This document shows, piece after piece, positions 13,101-23,284 of a stretch of 64,000 nt of DNA. Both the position numbers and the translations under genes were made by a program. The notes beneath the pieces were generated by a model that searched no databases, was not told where the DNA came from, and worked only from the letters and a program-made list of their open reading frames with translations. The stretch is taken from contig JAVHKY010000043.1 in NCBI GenBank assembly GCA_035079385.1, positions 372,001 through 436,000 on the forward strand, written 5' to 3'. The stretch's first letter is position 1, and each line of letters begins with the position of its first letter. Source of the DNA: Aspidiotus rigidus (taxonomy: Eukaryota; Arthropoda; Insecta; Hemiptera; Diaspididae).

Positions 13101-13323
13101 TGTTTCAAACTTTTTCCTGTAAAATTTCATTTGAGTGAAATAACTGCGAAAAACTGTTTTTTGGGGGGTGTTTCACCCCCTAAAAAAAAGAGCACAAGGG
13201 GTGGAGGGTAAGATTTTCAGTATGTTAGTCCTGAACGTGTTCCTAAGACATTTCAACAAAGTCTCCTTTTGTTCCGCAAAATCCTCAGATTTTGACTCTT
13301 GCTGTCTTTATTGCCTCGGCTAA
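10110..13323. mobile_element. Candidate DNA element with about 420-bp inverted repeats and a FEN1-like/CXC gene
   Basis: Bases 10110-10525 and 12890-13323 are reverse complements with scattered differences; shared blocks include GGGGTGTTTCACCCCC, TTTTGCGGAACAAAAGGAG and ATTTTACGAGGAACAAC. The arms enclose one intron-bearing gene on the minus strand and nothing else. Long terminal repeats around a single gene suggest a DNA transposon or foldback element. The flanks were not resolved into a target duplication. It could also be an inverted duplication of a mobile repeat beside an unrelated gene. Confidence 0.6.
10554..12619 (-). pseudogene. Zinc-finger/FEN1-like PIN nuclease/CXC protein, intron-bearing and frameshifted
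   Basis: Read right to left: exon 1 (12619-12383) starts MSLCYICNEPL, a Cys-pair motif; intron 12382-12314; exon 2 (12313-12152) has YCIFCAEKIP; intron 12151-12086; exon 3 continues TSDSIRVNTLELAKKRGD. After a frame change near 11990 it gives VIDGGFLLRKVVW, then after another near 11875 VVFDGYSE, DADTLIVETALEAA, VVVVGEDVDLIILL and GCDTTSA: the acidic motifs of the FEN1/XPG branch of PIN nucleases. Frameshifts near 11290 and 11060 lead to VQQWLGGNKSPEEWGW, then CSCTTGCKNCSCQKAG, intron 10876-10793 and CTNMCVNCMGISCLN, together a CXC (tesmin/TSO1-type) domain. All three introns are GT-AG. I know this domain order from uncharacterised arthropod and cnidarian proteins, function unknown. At least four breaks make this copy inactive, and the segment between exon 2 and the PIN motifs looks shortened. 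Confidence 0.75.
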
Positions 13324-14435
13324 TTGATGATTTACAGCGTCCAATAATTATATAGTTACGCAAATATTTGTACCGGTAACGTAATTCACATGCCGTAAAT
13401 GGGCACATCGACTACAAGTTGATAAGAGATGCTGAAAGATAGGTGCATATGTAAGAGAGTTTATGTTATCTTAATTTGCTTCGAATAGTTTTTGAGTTTA
13501 ATCAAAAGATGAGGGTTGTTCGTCACAAGGAAAGGCTCTCAATTTTAGTTAGTTTTATGGACAAGATACCTGGACTTGCAACCAGCGTCATACCATTTAC
13601 TGCTGCATAACGAAAATGTCGTCTATTTAGATAGACCTAGAATTTCAAGTAAGAATTATCTGGAAGTATTGATGGTGTTCAATATCTTATCTTTAGATTG
13701 AATTCAGTTGCTCCCTGCAATGCCCCCCGGGAAATAAAACTAGAAAAAGAATGAAAAACGCGACAAAAAAGGGGAGCGAGAAGAGAAAGAAAGAAAAAAA
13801 AGTAAAAACGCGACTTGGGAAGATTTATACTGTACCCATAATGTACCTAAAATTGGGAGGGCATCAGGAATGCTTGGTCTCCTCCATTTCGTTTTTCTAG
13901 ATCCGCCACTGGCTGCAATCGTAAGAATTCAAAGTGTCCACCATACTATTACAGTTGAAACTTTATTCGTTTCAGGTAGTCGGAAAAGTTGTGCTTCTAA
14001 GAACGTTAAGAAACTGGTTCATCTCTTGACGACTCTGGAACCTATATTGCTATTAGGTCTAAATAATTTGAAAACTTTCGCTCTTGAAAAGGTCAAATAG
14101 AAATTGAATCTTACGCGCGTTTTACACTTGTCAATTTTTTCATTGCTCGTGTCTACAATTATGTTTCTACCTAATATGATCTCATCCTTTCTCCTCCTCT
14201 CTTTTTTCTTTTCTCTTTCTTTGTTTCCGATGAAACAACCATTCTTAAGAAATAATAATAGAAAGCGGTTGAGTCCAACACCAACAAGAACAAGTAATAT
14301 CGAACGAGATCATGACTATTGTTTAACTGAAAGTGCTCGGCGACTGTGTTTCTTATTTCTTGTGGTTTTTATAATTTGCACTTCACTCGTTCAAGTATTC
14401 TTCTTAATAATAGAAGAGGGACTCGGAAAAATTCC
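13324..14435. other. Unassigned
   Basis: No recognisable gene. Purine-rich tract at 13740-13805. The ORFs at 13870-14100 and 14104-14457 have no domain I can name. Confidence 0.5.
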
Positions 14436-14439
14436 TACT

Positions 14440-14725
14440 TTCAAGTCTAATATCTGATGGGGGGAGGACTCTAAAAAATGTTGAGTTTCAAGCTGTAGTA
14501 TAGCCTGTATAGGGACTTGAAGAAATTTTAACTTTCGAGCCATAGTATATGATAATAGAAGAACTTGGAAGAATTTCGACTCTCGAGCCATAATGTACAT
14601 ATTATTATGAAAGGGAAGGAACTTGAAAGAAAATTTCAACTCTCGAGCTATCATATCTATATGATACGAGGAGAACTCGGAATAATTTTGACTCCCAAAT
14701 AATAATATTATATTATAGAAGGGGA
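14440..14725 (+). repeat. Diverged family A minisatellite units
   Basis: Four to five degenerate units with GACTTGAAGAAATTTTAAC and CTCGAGCCATA cores at about 14511, 14575, 14640 and 14690, similar to the 45-bp unit at 26.1-27.7 kb but longer and heavily mutated. Element termini are not evident here. Confidence 0.65.
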
Positions 14726-16160
14726 TTTTTTTTTTTTTACTTTGACTTTTTTTTTTCTTCTCAGACATTATGACGCGAGAAACACTTTTTGCTTGACAGC
14801 TTTTCACTGTCTCCCTCGCCACTCACAAAGATAAAATAGAAACACGAACAAAAGAAAGAAAAAATGACGACAATAAAATCAGCAAGGCAGCAATGGCAAA
14901 CAATAAAACAACCAAAAACAGTATTAGTAAAAAGGAGTAGTGATGAGCAGAGCCCAGATTTTTCAGCATTGAAAATGAAAAGTTTCGGCACTTAATGTTG
15001 TATTTTCGGCTGCATTATTCGGCATTGAAAAAAAAAAAAAAAAAAAAAAAATATTCGTTTTTAGTGCTTTTACAAATTCACGCCCAGAATTATTCTATTT
15101 ATTACAACCAAAATTACCTAGGTACGTGATTTTGACTAAAATAAACGAATTTTAAGGATTAAACTCATCAATAAAAAATTCTAGCAATCTTTAATATTTT
15201 CAAAAAAAGGTCCAATTTTCACCACAATTGCTGAATTTTAAGCAAAATTCAGCGAATTTCGTCCGAAAATGTATAATCTTGGACGATATTTAACAAAAAA
15301 TAGTCATTTTCGTCCTTATTCGGCTTTAACCCCCGTTCTCGGCATTTATTCCATTTTCTGCATTTTTAGGCAAGATAAAAATTGTTTTACAGGCCCCATT
15401 ACCTCTAAAATAAACTTATTCTATCGGATTTTCAAGCTTCCCGCCCTTACCAAAATGATTCGACAAATGCCGAGGAATCTGGTGATGAGTAAGTATTTAT
15501 CATGGATGGATACAGATATTTTCTCTTCATAATATAATTACAAATAAAGTGGGTGCGTTATTTGGTATCGTATTTTTCTTTCTTTTTCACAATTTTAACC
15601 GAAAGATACTCGTTAAGTACACTTAATCTACATGAATTGATTTTGACAATATGTTTTGTAATTCGGCGCGGATATAAAACACGTATATCAATCAGGCTGG
15701 GTAGCCGCTTTATTCAGAACTGAACTCGATACAATTCCTTAAACATAGACAGACGGAAAAAGATTGTGTTATACGCTAAAGTCATTGGCTTTACGGTGCC
15801 AATCTGAGTAAGCTTTTAAATCATCTGACCGCCGTGAGTGTACGAATACGTGGATTGATAAGCGTGCAAAGGTACATCGCATTCCTTACCGTACACGTGA
15901 CTTGACAATGCAAACGAAACGCCAAATATTTAAAATATTCATAATTGAACACAATATAAATAGCCAATTATCGTTAGTGAACCGATGAGTGCGGTTATGA
16001 AAAATTACCGCACACGTGTTTGCCATTTTGTGAAAACAGTCCGGTTATAGTCATTCAACAAGACTTATCTTTCCGTTAAAATAACTTACTCGTACTAAAC
16101 AAAATCGGTATCTAGGCAAGCAAACCTTGCTCATTCGCGAACTGCTTACTCGGTTATCGC
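14726..16160. other. Unassigned, with A-run and a dispersed repeat
   Basis: Poly-A at about 15028-15050. Bases about 15960-16060 (GTGAACCGATGAGTGCGG, TTACCGCACACGTGTT) resemble 36100-36180 in direct orientation, so they belong to a dispersed repeat. No gene recognised. Confidence 0.5.
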
Positions 16161-16472
16161 CTATTTACCAATCCTGTTCCGTAATCTACTATCATTGACA
16201 AATTTAAAAGCTATCAAGGTACTATTGTAGTTTTCAAACCAGTTTTCATCAATTTTTCCTATTTCGTATTTTACCCTGAGGTCTGTAAAGGCGGAACAGT
16301 TTAAAAAGTTATGATTTGGGGTGTCTGTTAAATTTTTTTTGCAGAGAACAATTTTTACTTTCAGGTTATGTACTGAATCATGATACAATGGGGTCAGAAA
16401 AACTTGAAGACTCTTCAAGATTCCAATTTGAATTCTGAATACCAAACTAATTTGACCTATCAGGTTCCTCAC
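16161..16472 (-). pseudogene. Possible non-LTR retrotransposon ORF2 C-terminal fragment
   Basis: The 103-codon frame contains LCKKNLTDTPNHNFLNCSAF followed by a basic end LRNRIGK. The TPNHxFLxC arrangement resembles the Cys/His motif after the RT domain of jockey/I-type LINEs. The 5' side is cut off by a family A end. No RT core remains, so the assignment is weak. Confidence 0.35.
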
Positions 16473-16925
16473 ATTCCTCGTTTAACTTCATTAAGGAATA
16501 AATGAGGTGTACTCCTTGCGACTCGACTCATATTCTAGTATGCATCTCTTTACAATTTGTGGTTTCGATTACTTTGTTAAGGAAGCCGTCGTTATTCCAA
16601 GTCCCTCCCTTCTATTACATATTATGGCTCGAGAGTCGAAATTTTTCAAATTTCAATCCGTGCTATGTTTGATAGAGGGGAGGGGGACTTATACCTTTTT
16701 TTCCAATAATGTTGGACTTGATTCCTCTCCTATCATATTATATCATGACTCAAAAGGTCGAAAATTTCCGAGTGCAATTCGAGCTATATATGATAGGAGA
16801 GAAGTACATGAACAATTTTTGCCAATAATGTTGCATTTGCACCATTTTTGTTTTGGTCGGATACCGCACGGTACACGACGTACGGCAAATTTTTCTAATA
16901 GAACACATTCCCTGTTAACATGTCA
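16460..16925. mobile_element. Repeat family A copy A3, rearranged
   Basis: A family A end (CAGGTTCCTCACATTCCTC, TTAACTTCATTAAGGAA) lies at 16462-16500. A second end fragment, GTTAAGGAAGCCGTCGTTATT, starts at about 16578 and joins units with GGCTCGAGAGTCGAAATT in the opposite expected order. The far side has ACGTACGGCAAATTTTTC and ends ATTCCCTGTTAAC at about 16920. At least one inversion or deletion has occurred. Confidence 0.6.
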
Positions 16926-17154
16926 AAATCAAAAACTCGATACGGATTGCTGAGATTACAAAGATTGATACACTGGCGCAAATTTATGACTGGAAATATT
17001 TCTCTAGGGCACATCTTGCGTGACAAAAACCAATGGGTACTGCTTGGCATGCTGACCAATCGACTGTAAAATTGAAGTGGTCCGCCATAGTAGTTTGCGT
17101 AATTAATCAAATATGATGCACAAACATTCCACTATAACCCCACCCGAGGGTGAC

Positions 17155-17720
17155 CCCACATCTGGTTCAAGGATATTTTGTCCGAAATCTTTTCGTCAAG
17201 AAAATTATGCCCAGAGACGTTTTGTCTCTGGGCATGGTTGTTGCTGACAATATTTAGTTCAACTCGGTTTTTGCGACAATAAACTTGAAACCGTGCTTAT
17301 CGCTGGACATGTTGACTCCGTTCAATATATTTTGGAGATCACTGACAGAGTCCGCAATTAAATGTATCCCGTCGGTATGTTGTATATCGTTGATATACTG
17401 GCCACTCACTTTGATTTCTAACAACATATGAAAAACTCTGTCGGCATAGATATTAAACCGCGGCCCTGTCTCACACCTCTCTTTATTTTCATGAATTTAA
17501 CCTGTGACGCATTTCAGTACCATCAACATAGGAAATGGTTTTGGACAAAAAAAGGAGTGGATTAAAAGTCCCCGGACGAAGAATCATGGACAAAACGTCT
17601 GTGTGCGTAATTTCTTGGACGAAAAGACTTTGTACGAGATGTCCTTGGACAAACGTTCGAGGCACCCACCCGACAGACCAAGAAGAAGCCGACAAGATCC
17701 CTCGTCCTGTGAATATCATA
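17155..17720. repeat. Degenerate repeat with TGGACAAAA/GGACGAAA motifs and a short hairpin
   Basis: Motifs such as TTGTCCGAAATCTTTTCGTC at about 17178 and TGGACAAAACGTC, GGACGAAAAGAC and TTGGACAAACG at 17585-17660 recur in inverted orientation, as expected for a degraded element with subterminal repeats. A perfect hairpin, 12-bp arms ATGCCCAGAGAC with loop GTTTT, lies at 17207-17235. Similar motifs are at 38835-38935. Confidence 0.45.
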
Positions 17721-19679
17721 ACTTGCAAACAAATTCACTTGGATAACTGCGGTCGTGAGCAGACGCGCTGTATGTACTGCTATACTATAGGGCGGGTTGG
17801 AACGAATTGCGAACAGATTTCAGTTTTTTTTTTTCAACTTTTCTCTCTCAATGAGTAATTGTATCTTTCTTGTAAATCATCCTATGTACTTTGAACATTC
17901 CTGATTACTATCGAAAGCTTACTTCCGAAGTTATTCATCATTATTATCTAAAAAGTGAACGGTGTAAAGAAAAAGTACCGACTTATTCTTTTATTTTCTT
18001 TGCATACTAATTGCGTTAATGACGACGAATGAAACAATATACAGCATAAGGTCACATAATAATAATCTAAGTACTTATGGAGAGGGAGAAAGATTCCAAA
18101 TACAGAGAATGCCCGTCAAGTAGACGAATGATGTGGTCGTTTTTCGATTCCGTTCAAGTATACCGATTGAGCGAGTAGTTTATACGCGTACAGTACGGTA
18201 CAGTACAGCGCAGTGCCAGTGCAGTACAAACACAGTATAGTAAAAGTTTAACGTAAATATCTTGCAGATTAGTACTGCGAACTGAACTGAACTCAACTGT
18301 TGGTAATCGTGTGTATACAAAACGGCCGCCACCGCCGCTGGTCGGTAAATTGTGGTGAACGCGAAACAGTCCATTACCGACACTTATCAAACTGATTAAA
18401 TTCATTAAGAACGTATTTTTGGTACGCGTCGACGTAATAACGTTGCGTTTTGTCGGATACGTTGGCGTAGCGTAGTTTGGAAACTCGCTTAATTCACGTC
18501 TCAGTGATCCGAGGGTGAGGAGTATAAATATAAACTAACGAGTAAAACGGTTGAAAAGGCGACCGCATCCAAATCAGATTTAGAAAACGGGAAACTTTCT
18601 GGACGGTTTAGTATTTTCACGATGTCATTTGCTATCTCTTCCGCTATTTCTGAAGCAAACCGCGGAAAATATACCTAACAACAAACGCAGTTATGCAGCG
18701 AGAAAACAACAATTCAGTGCGTGCGTGGTGTGCACGGGCGCGGCGTCGCGTCGGTATCGCTGCACCGAGCTACTCGCGTACGCCTGCACATGATACACGT
18801 ATACTCGCACGCGACGCGACGCGAACTCGATGCGGATTTTGACTTTTTTTCTTTCCTTCAATATTATTATATTATGCTACCTATATTATACATACTTAGT
18901 TTATATACGCGTTTCTGATTGTGTATGATTAATTCAATCGAACTATAATTGCAGCGTGTCATATATACGTAATCAATCATTCGTGTGTGCCTACGTGCGC
19001 AAATAAATTCTCACATTCTCGATTCAATCGATAGGATGTAGGTGCGAGTGGATATTGTTGAACAGTGAAAAATGCCACAGAGGTCTCTAGCGATGACAGG
19101 AGTTCGAATGAGTCAACGTACCAAGGAATAAGTAATTTTTCCCACCTGCATCAGTAACAGAGTCGCGATTGCGCTATCCCTCCAGCAATTCGGCGAATAG
19201 AAATTCAAATCACCCATCTAATTTTACGTGTTATATTTCTTACAGGAAAAGCTATTGTAAATGACAAAAACATAAAAAAAAAATGTTTTATTGTATACAG
19301 GTTAGGTAAGTGCCTCATACCAATAATTCTCTTCACATGAATGTAAGTGACGTTTTGATGCCTCGCGGGAACTGAGCTCGGTAATTGGTCTCTGATTGGC
19401 TACTCAAATCTCTTTAATTTCCTAGGGCATTAATGAGTTTTACCTATAGACCTCTAAAAACACAGAATCGCTAACTTCGATAGTCCGTTGGTTCTGCCAC
19501 ACGTACAAAAATCGCTGCAGTCAACCTTCAGCACTTTAACACCGGCTCTTATGGAAAGTTGACACTAAAACTCATTTTCCTCCACAAATATTCAGTTTTT
19601 CAAAAAAATGAAAAGACGTGAATTTATTCTGCATAAAATTTCCTTTCATATGCGTCAAACTTCGACCGGATCCGTGAAA
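17721..19679. other. Unassigned, CpG-containing stretch
   Basis: No gene recognised. The part at 18300-18830 is richer in CG dinucleotides than its surroundings (GCGACGCGACGCG at about 18809), which could mark promoter-like or unmethylated DNA, but no transcript can be inferred. Confidence 0.45.
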
Positions 19680-19910
19680 TTTTTTTTTTTTCCATAAGAA
19701 TACATTGAGTGCGACTTTGCAACATCTGGTGGGATAAACTATAGAAATGATTTCAGGGTACAAAAATGCAACACAGCGTAGATCGCGAGCTAGCGATCTT
19801 GTGTTTCTAGGGGTCTGTAGTTTTACGGTACCTGCGCTGCCGTGATTCGAACCCGCGTCACTTTGATTAGGTGTCCGCCGCTCTACCAGCTGGGCTACCA
19901 AAGCTCGTTG
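19680..19910 (-). mobile_element. tRNA-derived SINE
   Basis: On the minus strand the head has an A box-like TAGCCCAGCTGGTAGAGC and a B box GGTTCGAATC at tRNA spacing, followed by about 150 bp of unrelated body and a 12-base A tail (T run 19680-19691 on the plus strand). Mismatches in D and T stems argue against a functional tRNA. Confidence 0.6.
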
Positions 19911-20035
19911 GATGATCGAGGTGTTTTGTACTTCTCATTCTTGCACTTCGCACGGATGAACGCAAAACAGCAAAATGTGCGAAGAGAACTGATATTCGGC
20001 ACTTTCCTAACCTGTATACAATAAAATAGCGTACT

Positions 20036-20164
20036 GCACAGTGCAGTGTTGGCAAGTTAACAATAAACGACCAGCGACTCGTGCAGTTGCTTCACTCGCT
20101 CCGCTCGTTCCGCAGACCTGCACTCGTGGCTGGTCGTTTATCGTTAACTTACCGCCACTGTACA
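20036..20164. repeat. Foldback element
   Basis: The left arm, CAGTGTTGGCAAGTTAAC then AATAAACGACCAGC and ACTCGTGCAG, is mirrored by CTGCACTCG, GCTGGTCGTTTAT and GTTAACTTACCGCCACTG. The arms are about 50 bp with a few mismatches and the spacer about 30 nt. No ORF. Confidence 0.7.
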
Positions 20165-21352
20165 GTAATCTACTATGATTTTTTATGACACAAAGATGTG
20201 TTTACAGCATGTGCAGTTGCCTAGGTATTGTGGGTTTTACACAGGGTGGTCTTGCCAGCGCGATTTATGGTATGGTTTTGCAGATTGCATCACACACACA
20301 TATATATAGATAGCCCCTTATTCACCTTGCTACGGGTGTAATACCTCACTTTTCTAGCTAGAAAAGTCGGTAAAATCTACAGGCTGTTTGTTCCTATTAT
20401 AATGGAAAAGTAAATAAATAACTGATAATGATTGTATCACTCATGAGGAACCGTAAGGAAATAAGAGTTCTGGAATTTCACCATTTTACTAAGAAACAAG
20501 ACACAAAAAAATAAAAAACTTCAACAAAAAACCCCCAAAATGAAAAACAAAAATTCGTTTTCTTCGCAAGTACAAGCGTGATTGCTTTGAAACTTCACCA
20601 GATTGTAGTTGAAGGATTAAATTATCGAATTAAATGATGGCCGCAAAAAAGGCATATAAGCCTATGTGCCCTTGTTGCAGCGGCACCGTCAATTATTTCT
20701 ATGATCTCTCTCTATTACTCGTACATGCAAATCAACGAACTCGTCCCTCTGTTCTCAAGAGGATTGCGTTGAAATTTTGAAAGTCCCATTCTTTATCTAG
20801 CTCAACAGGAGCCCCTCAATATACTTCTTTTGGGTTCACCCATCTCCATTTAACAGTTACTCGTATTCTCGACGTCGTACGTGTCCTGATTTTTGTGACT
20901 CGCTCTTCTATAAGGATTATATGATTCATATTTTTAACAACAGGAGTATTTTAAAAAATAATGTCGTTGTCGTGGCAAGCCGTTTTCCACCTTGGTACAC
21001 TCGAGGATGGACGTCAACCTATTTCTCTCTTTCATCAACAGAGTTGACAAACCATCCACTAAGAAACAACCATATCTACAGTGATTCCAGTCCAGTCCAC
21101 CAGAGTCCACTGTAATTTGATTTTATGTCCTTTTTTTTTTTTTTTTTTTTTTTCCATTTCATGTTATATTTCTTACATTAACTTTTCAAATGACTCAAAA
21201 ACTTCTTATACAACACCTAATCCTCATATACCAAATGCAGTTTTGCAATGATGTGTACATACAAGTAACTTGAAATAATAGATTTTAGTAATTCCTTCAT
21301 TTACTTAAACAAAAAATAATGTGGCTCAAAAGCTTCACATGAAATATATATG
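20165..21352. other. Unassigned, with a family B terminal fragment
   Basis: Bases 20317-20374 are a family B tip: CCTTGCTACGGGTGTAATAC, then the perfect palindrome ACTTTTCTAGCTAGAAAAGT and CGGTAAAA. The remainder has a T run at about 21130-21153 and nothing recognisable. Confidence 0.6.
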
Positions 21353-22534
21353 TGTTACGCCGAATCCGTGAAATTGCCGATTCCATGAAATCGGCAACCC
21401 CTTTGCCGAATATATGAAATCAGCATCCCCTTTGCCGATTACATGAAATTGGTAGACTTGTTTTGCCGATTACGTGAATTAGGTAACTCATCTACTGCTT
21501 ATTTCGTGAAATCGACTGCTGATTTCACGTATTCGGCAACACATTCTACAAAGCTTTTTATTATACCTGGAAATGAGGAATTTCTGTGCATTTTTGAGGC
21601 TGGGCGCATTGACGTTGAAAATGATGACGATGAACCAGCGCGGAAACAACAGAAATTGTCAGATGAATCATCTGTGTCGACAGTGTCCGATCACCCCGGG
21701 CCGTTGCGCCGTAAGGTGGCCGCCGAAAATCTTAAGCAGCAGGCTGAACGGATGGTGATGCAAAGTAAAAAAAAACTCCCTCCCATTGAGGTAGGCGACA
21801 TCTTCTTTGAATAGTATTCCTTCTTTCGCTCGTGGACGCGGAGACCCTAGGAACCTGGTAGCTGTTATATTGGTGGAAAAAGATGGGAGATTCCGCGTAG
21901 GTACTCGCAATGGCGTTTTGAGTACTTGGCTAGAAAAAATAAGGTGGCTTCAACGAAATTCCTATCTTTGAAGATTTTAGACGTCCAAACGGTAGAGCTT
22001 GTCCGATTGGGTTCCACAGGACCAGGGCAGGGATAGTGACGGTGTTCTTGTCGTACAGAATGCAATTCGCGAAGATGTAAGTGGCTCAAGGATGCGATGA
22101 CTTGCAATTCTGCCTGTCATCCAGGTCGCACTTGCAAGAACGCCCACAATAAACAATCTTTTTTTTTAAGACGTATATCTCACCCGTAATATTTTTTTGG
22201 CCAACAAATTTATTTTCATTTCTTTGTAAGTTCACGTAATGTGAAATAATTATAAACATTCAAATTTCCGATTATTTCGTGGAGAACTACAAAAATTTTC
22301 TCGACTTTCTTTCAAAACTCACATTGATGTACCTACTCATTCTTTCATCATCATTCAATTACACGAATTCGGCAGCTTCATTTATAAGCCTTTGTCGATT
22401 TCACGTAATTGGCTACCGAATCTGTGTAAGCCTGCTGATTTCATGTATTCGGCAAAGGGGTTGCCGATTTCATGAAATCAGAAATTTTTCTGCCGGTTTC
22501 ATGGAATCGGCAATTTCACGAATTCGGCGTAACA
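21353..22534. mobile_element. Ginger-like DNA transposon, copy 1 (non-autonomous)
   Basis: The termini TGTTACGCCGAATCCGTGAA and its inverse (GGCGTAACA at 22526-22534) are inverted repeats of about 40 bp. Flanks are TATG and TATA, a 4-bp duplication with one mismatch. Each end carries further copies of a palindromic motif built on GCCGATTTCATGAAATCGGC. TGTNR termini and 4-bp duplications are, as I recall, features of Ginger elements. The interior encodes the tail of a KRBA2-like integrase, which fits. Confidence 0.75.
21541..22140 (+). pseudogene. KRBA2-like integrase C-terminal tail with CXC remnant
   Basis: Inside Ginger-like copy 1. The frame gives AENLKQQAERMVMQSKKKLP and EVGDIFFE, stops at 21812, and after a frame change RGRGDPRNLVAVILVEKDGR and FRVGTRNGVLSTW: the linker region that follows the catalytic core in KRBA2-like integrases. 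Near 22050-22140 another frame has CNSRRCKWLKDAMTCNSACH and the following CKNAHNK, half of a CXC domain. The catalytic core is missing. At least two frame changes; inactive. Confidence 0.65.
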
Positions 22535-22689
22535 TATACAATAATTGAATTTTTAGAACTGTGAGGCTTAACGCGTTTAAACATTTGGAAGAACGTGTAC
22601 AGTGAGAAGCAGTTTTACTACGTCGGAATTTATCGTTTTTTACCATTTAGTTTTCCGCTCATTACTCCATCCAGAAGGAGTCCGAACGT

Positions 22690-23205
22690 TGAAATTTATC
22701 TAGAACTTTACCCGAATAAAAATAAGACTTTCAAAAAATACTGTACGTCAATAGGTAAAAGCGTTCAAATAACAGGTATACAAACATGTCATCGTTGTCA
22801 CACTCGCATTTCTACAGACAGTGAGACAAACATTCCAAGATTTCCGTACTTCCGGTGGTAACATTAAGAAAATAAAAAGAACACTCCTCTAACGTGCTGC
22901 AATTTAGAAGGTAGCACCAGAATCCGGTTCTCAAGAATACAGGATGTGAGGGTAGGAAAGAAATACAGTAGACAGTTGCGTGTACTTTGGTTAATCGAAT
23001 CACGTCAAGGGATGGATACAGCGAGTGCACACAATTTTGACTAAGAACTTTTTCTCTATGAGAGCTAAAATTTTCATTTATGGTTTAAAATTTCTTCTGG
23101 AACAATACGAGTATGTGGCGAAGAATTCAAGTCGATGGGTACAGCGGTTCTCGAGTTATAAAAGGACAAACAGACAAGCAGAACAAGCAGACAGACAAAC
23201 TTTCC

Positions 23206-23212
<7 letters not shown>
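22690..23212 (+). repeat. Dispersed repeat D, copy 1
   Basis: About 480 bp that match 40160-40610 in reverse complement, including AAAAGCGTTCAAATAACAGG, AGAATCCGGTTCTCAA, AGTAGACAGTTGCGTG and GAGTTATAAAAGGACA. It abuts a TA microsatellite. No credible ORF shared between copies; class unknown. Confidence 0.75.

Positions 23213-23284
<72 letters not shown>
23213..23284. repeat. (TA)n(TG)n microsatellite
   Basis: About 26 TA units followed by about 9 TG units at the edge of dispersed repeat D. Confidence 0.95.

Noticed and set aside
18300..18830. CpG island with promoter
   Set aside because: CG content is only locally raised and no exon or start site could be placed nearby.
19835..19910. Functional tRNA gene on the minus strand
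   Set aside because: A and B boxes are present but D and T stems have mismatches, and a SINE-like body with A tail follows.
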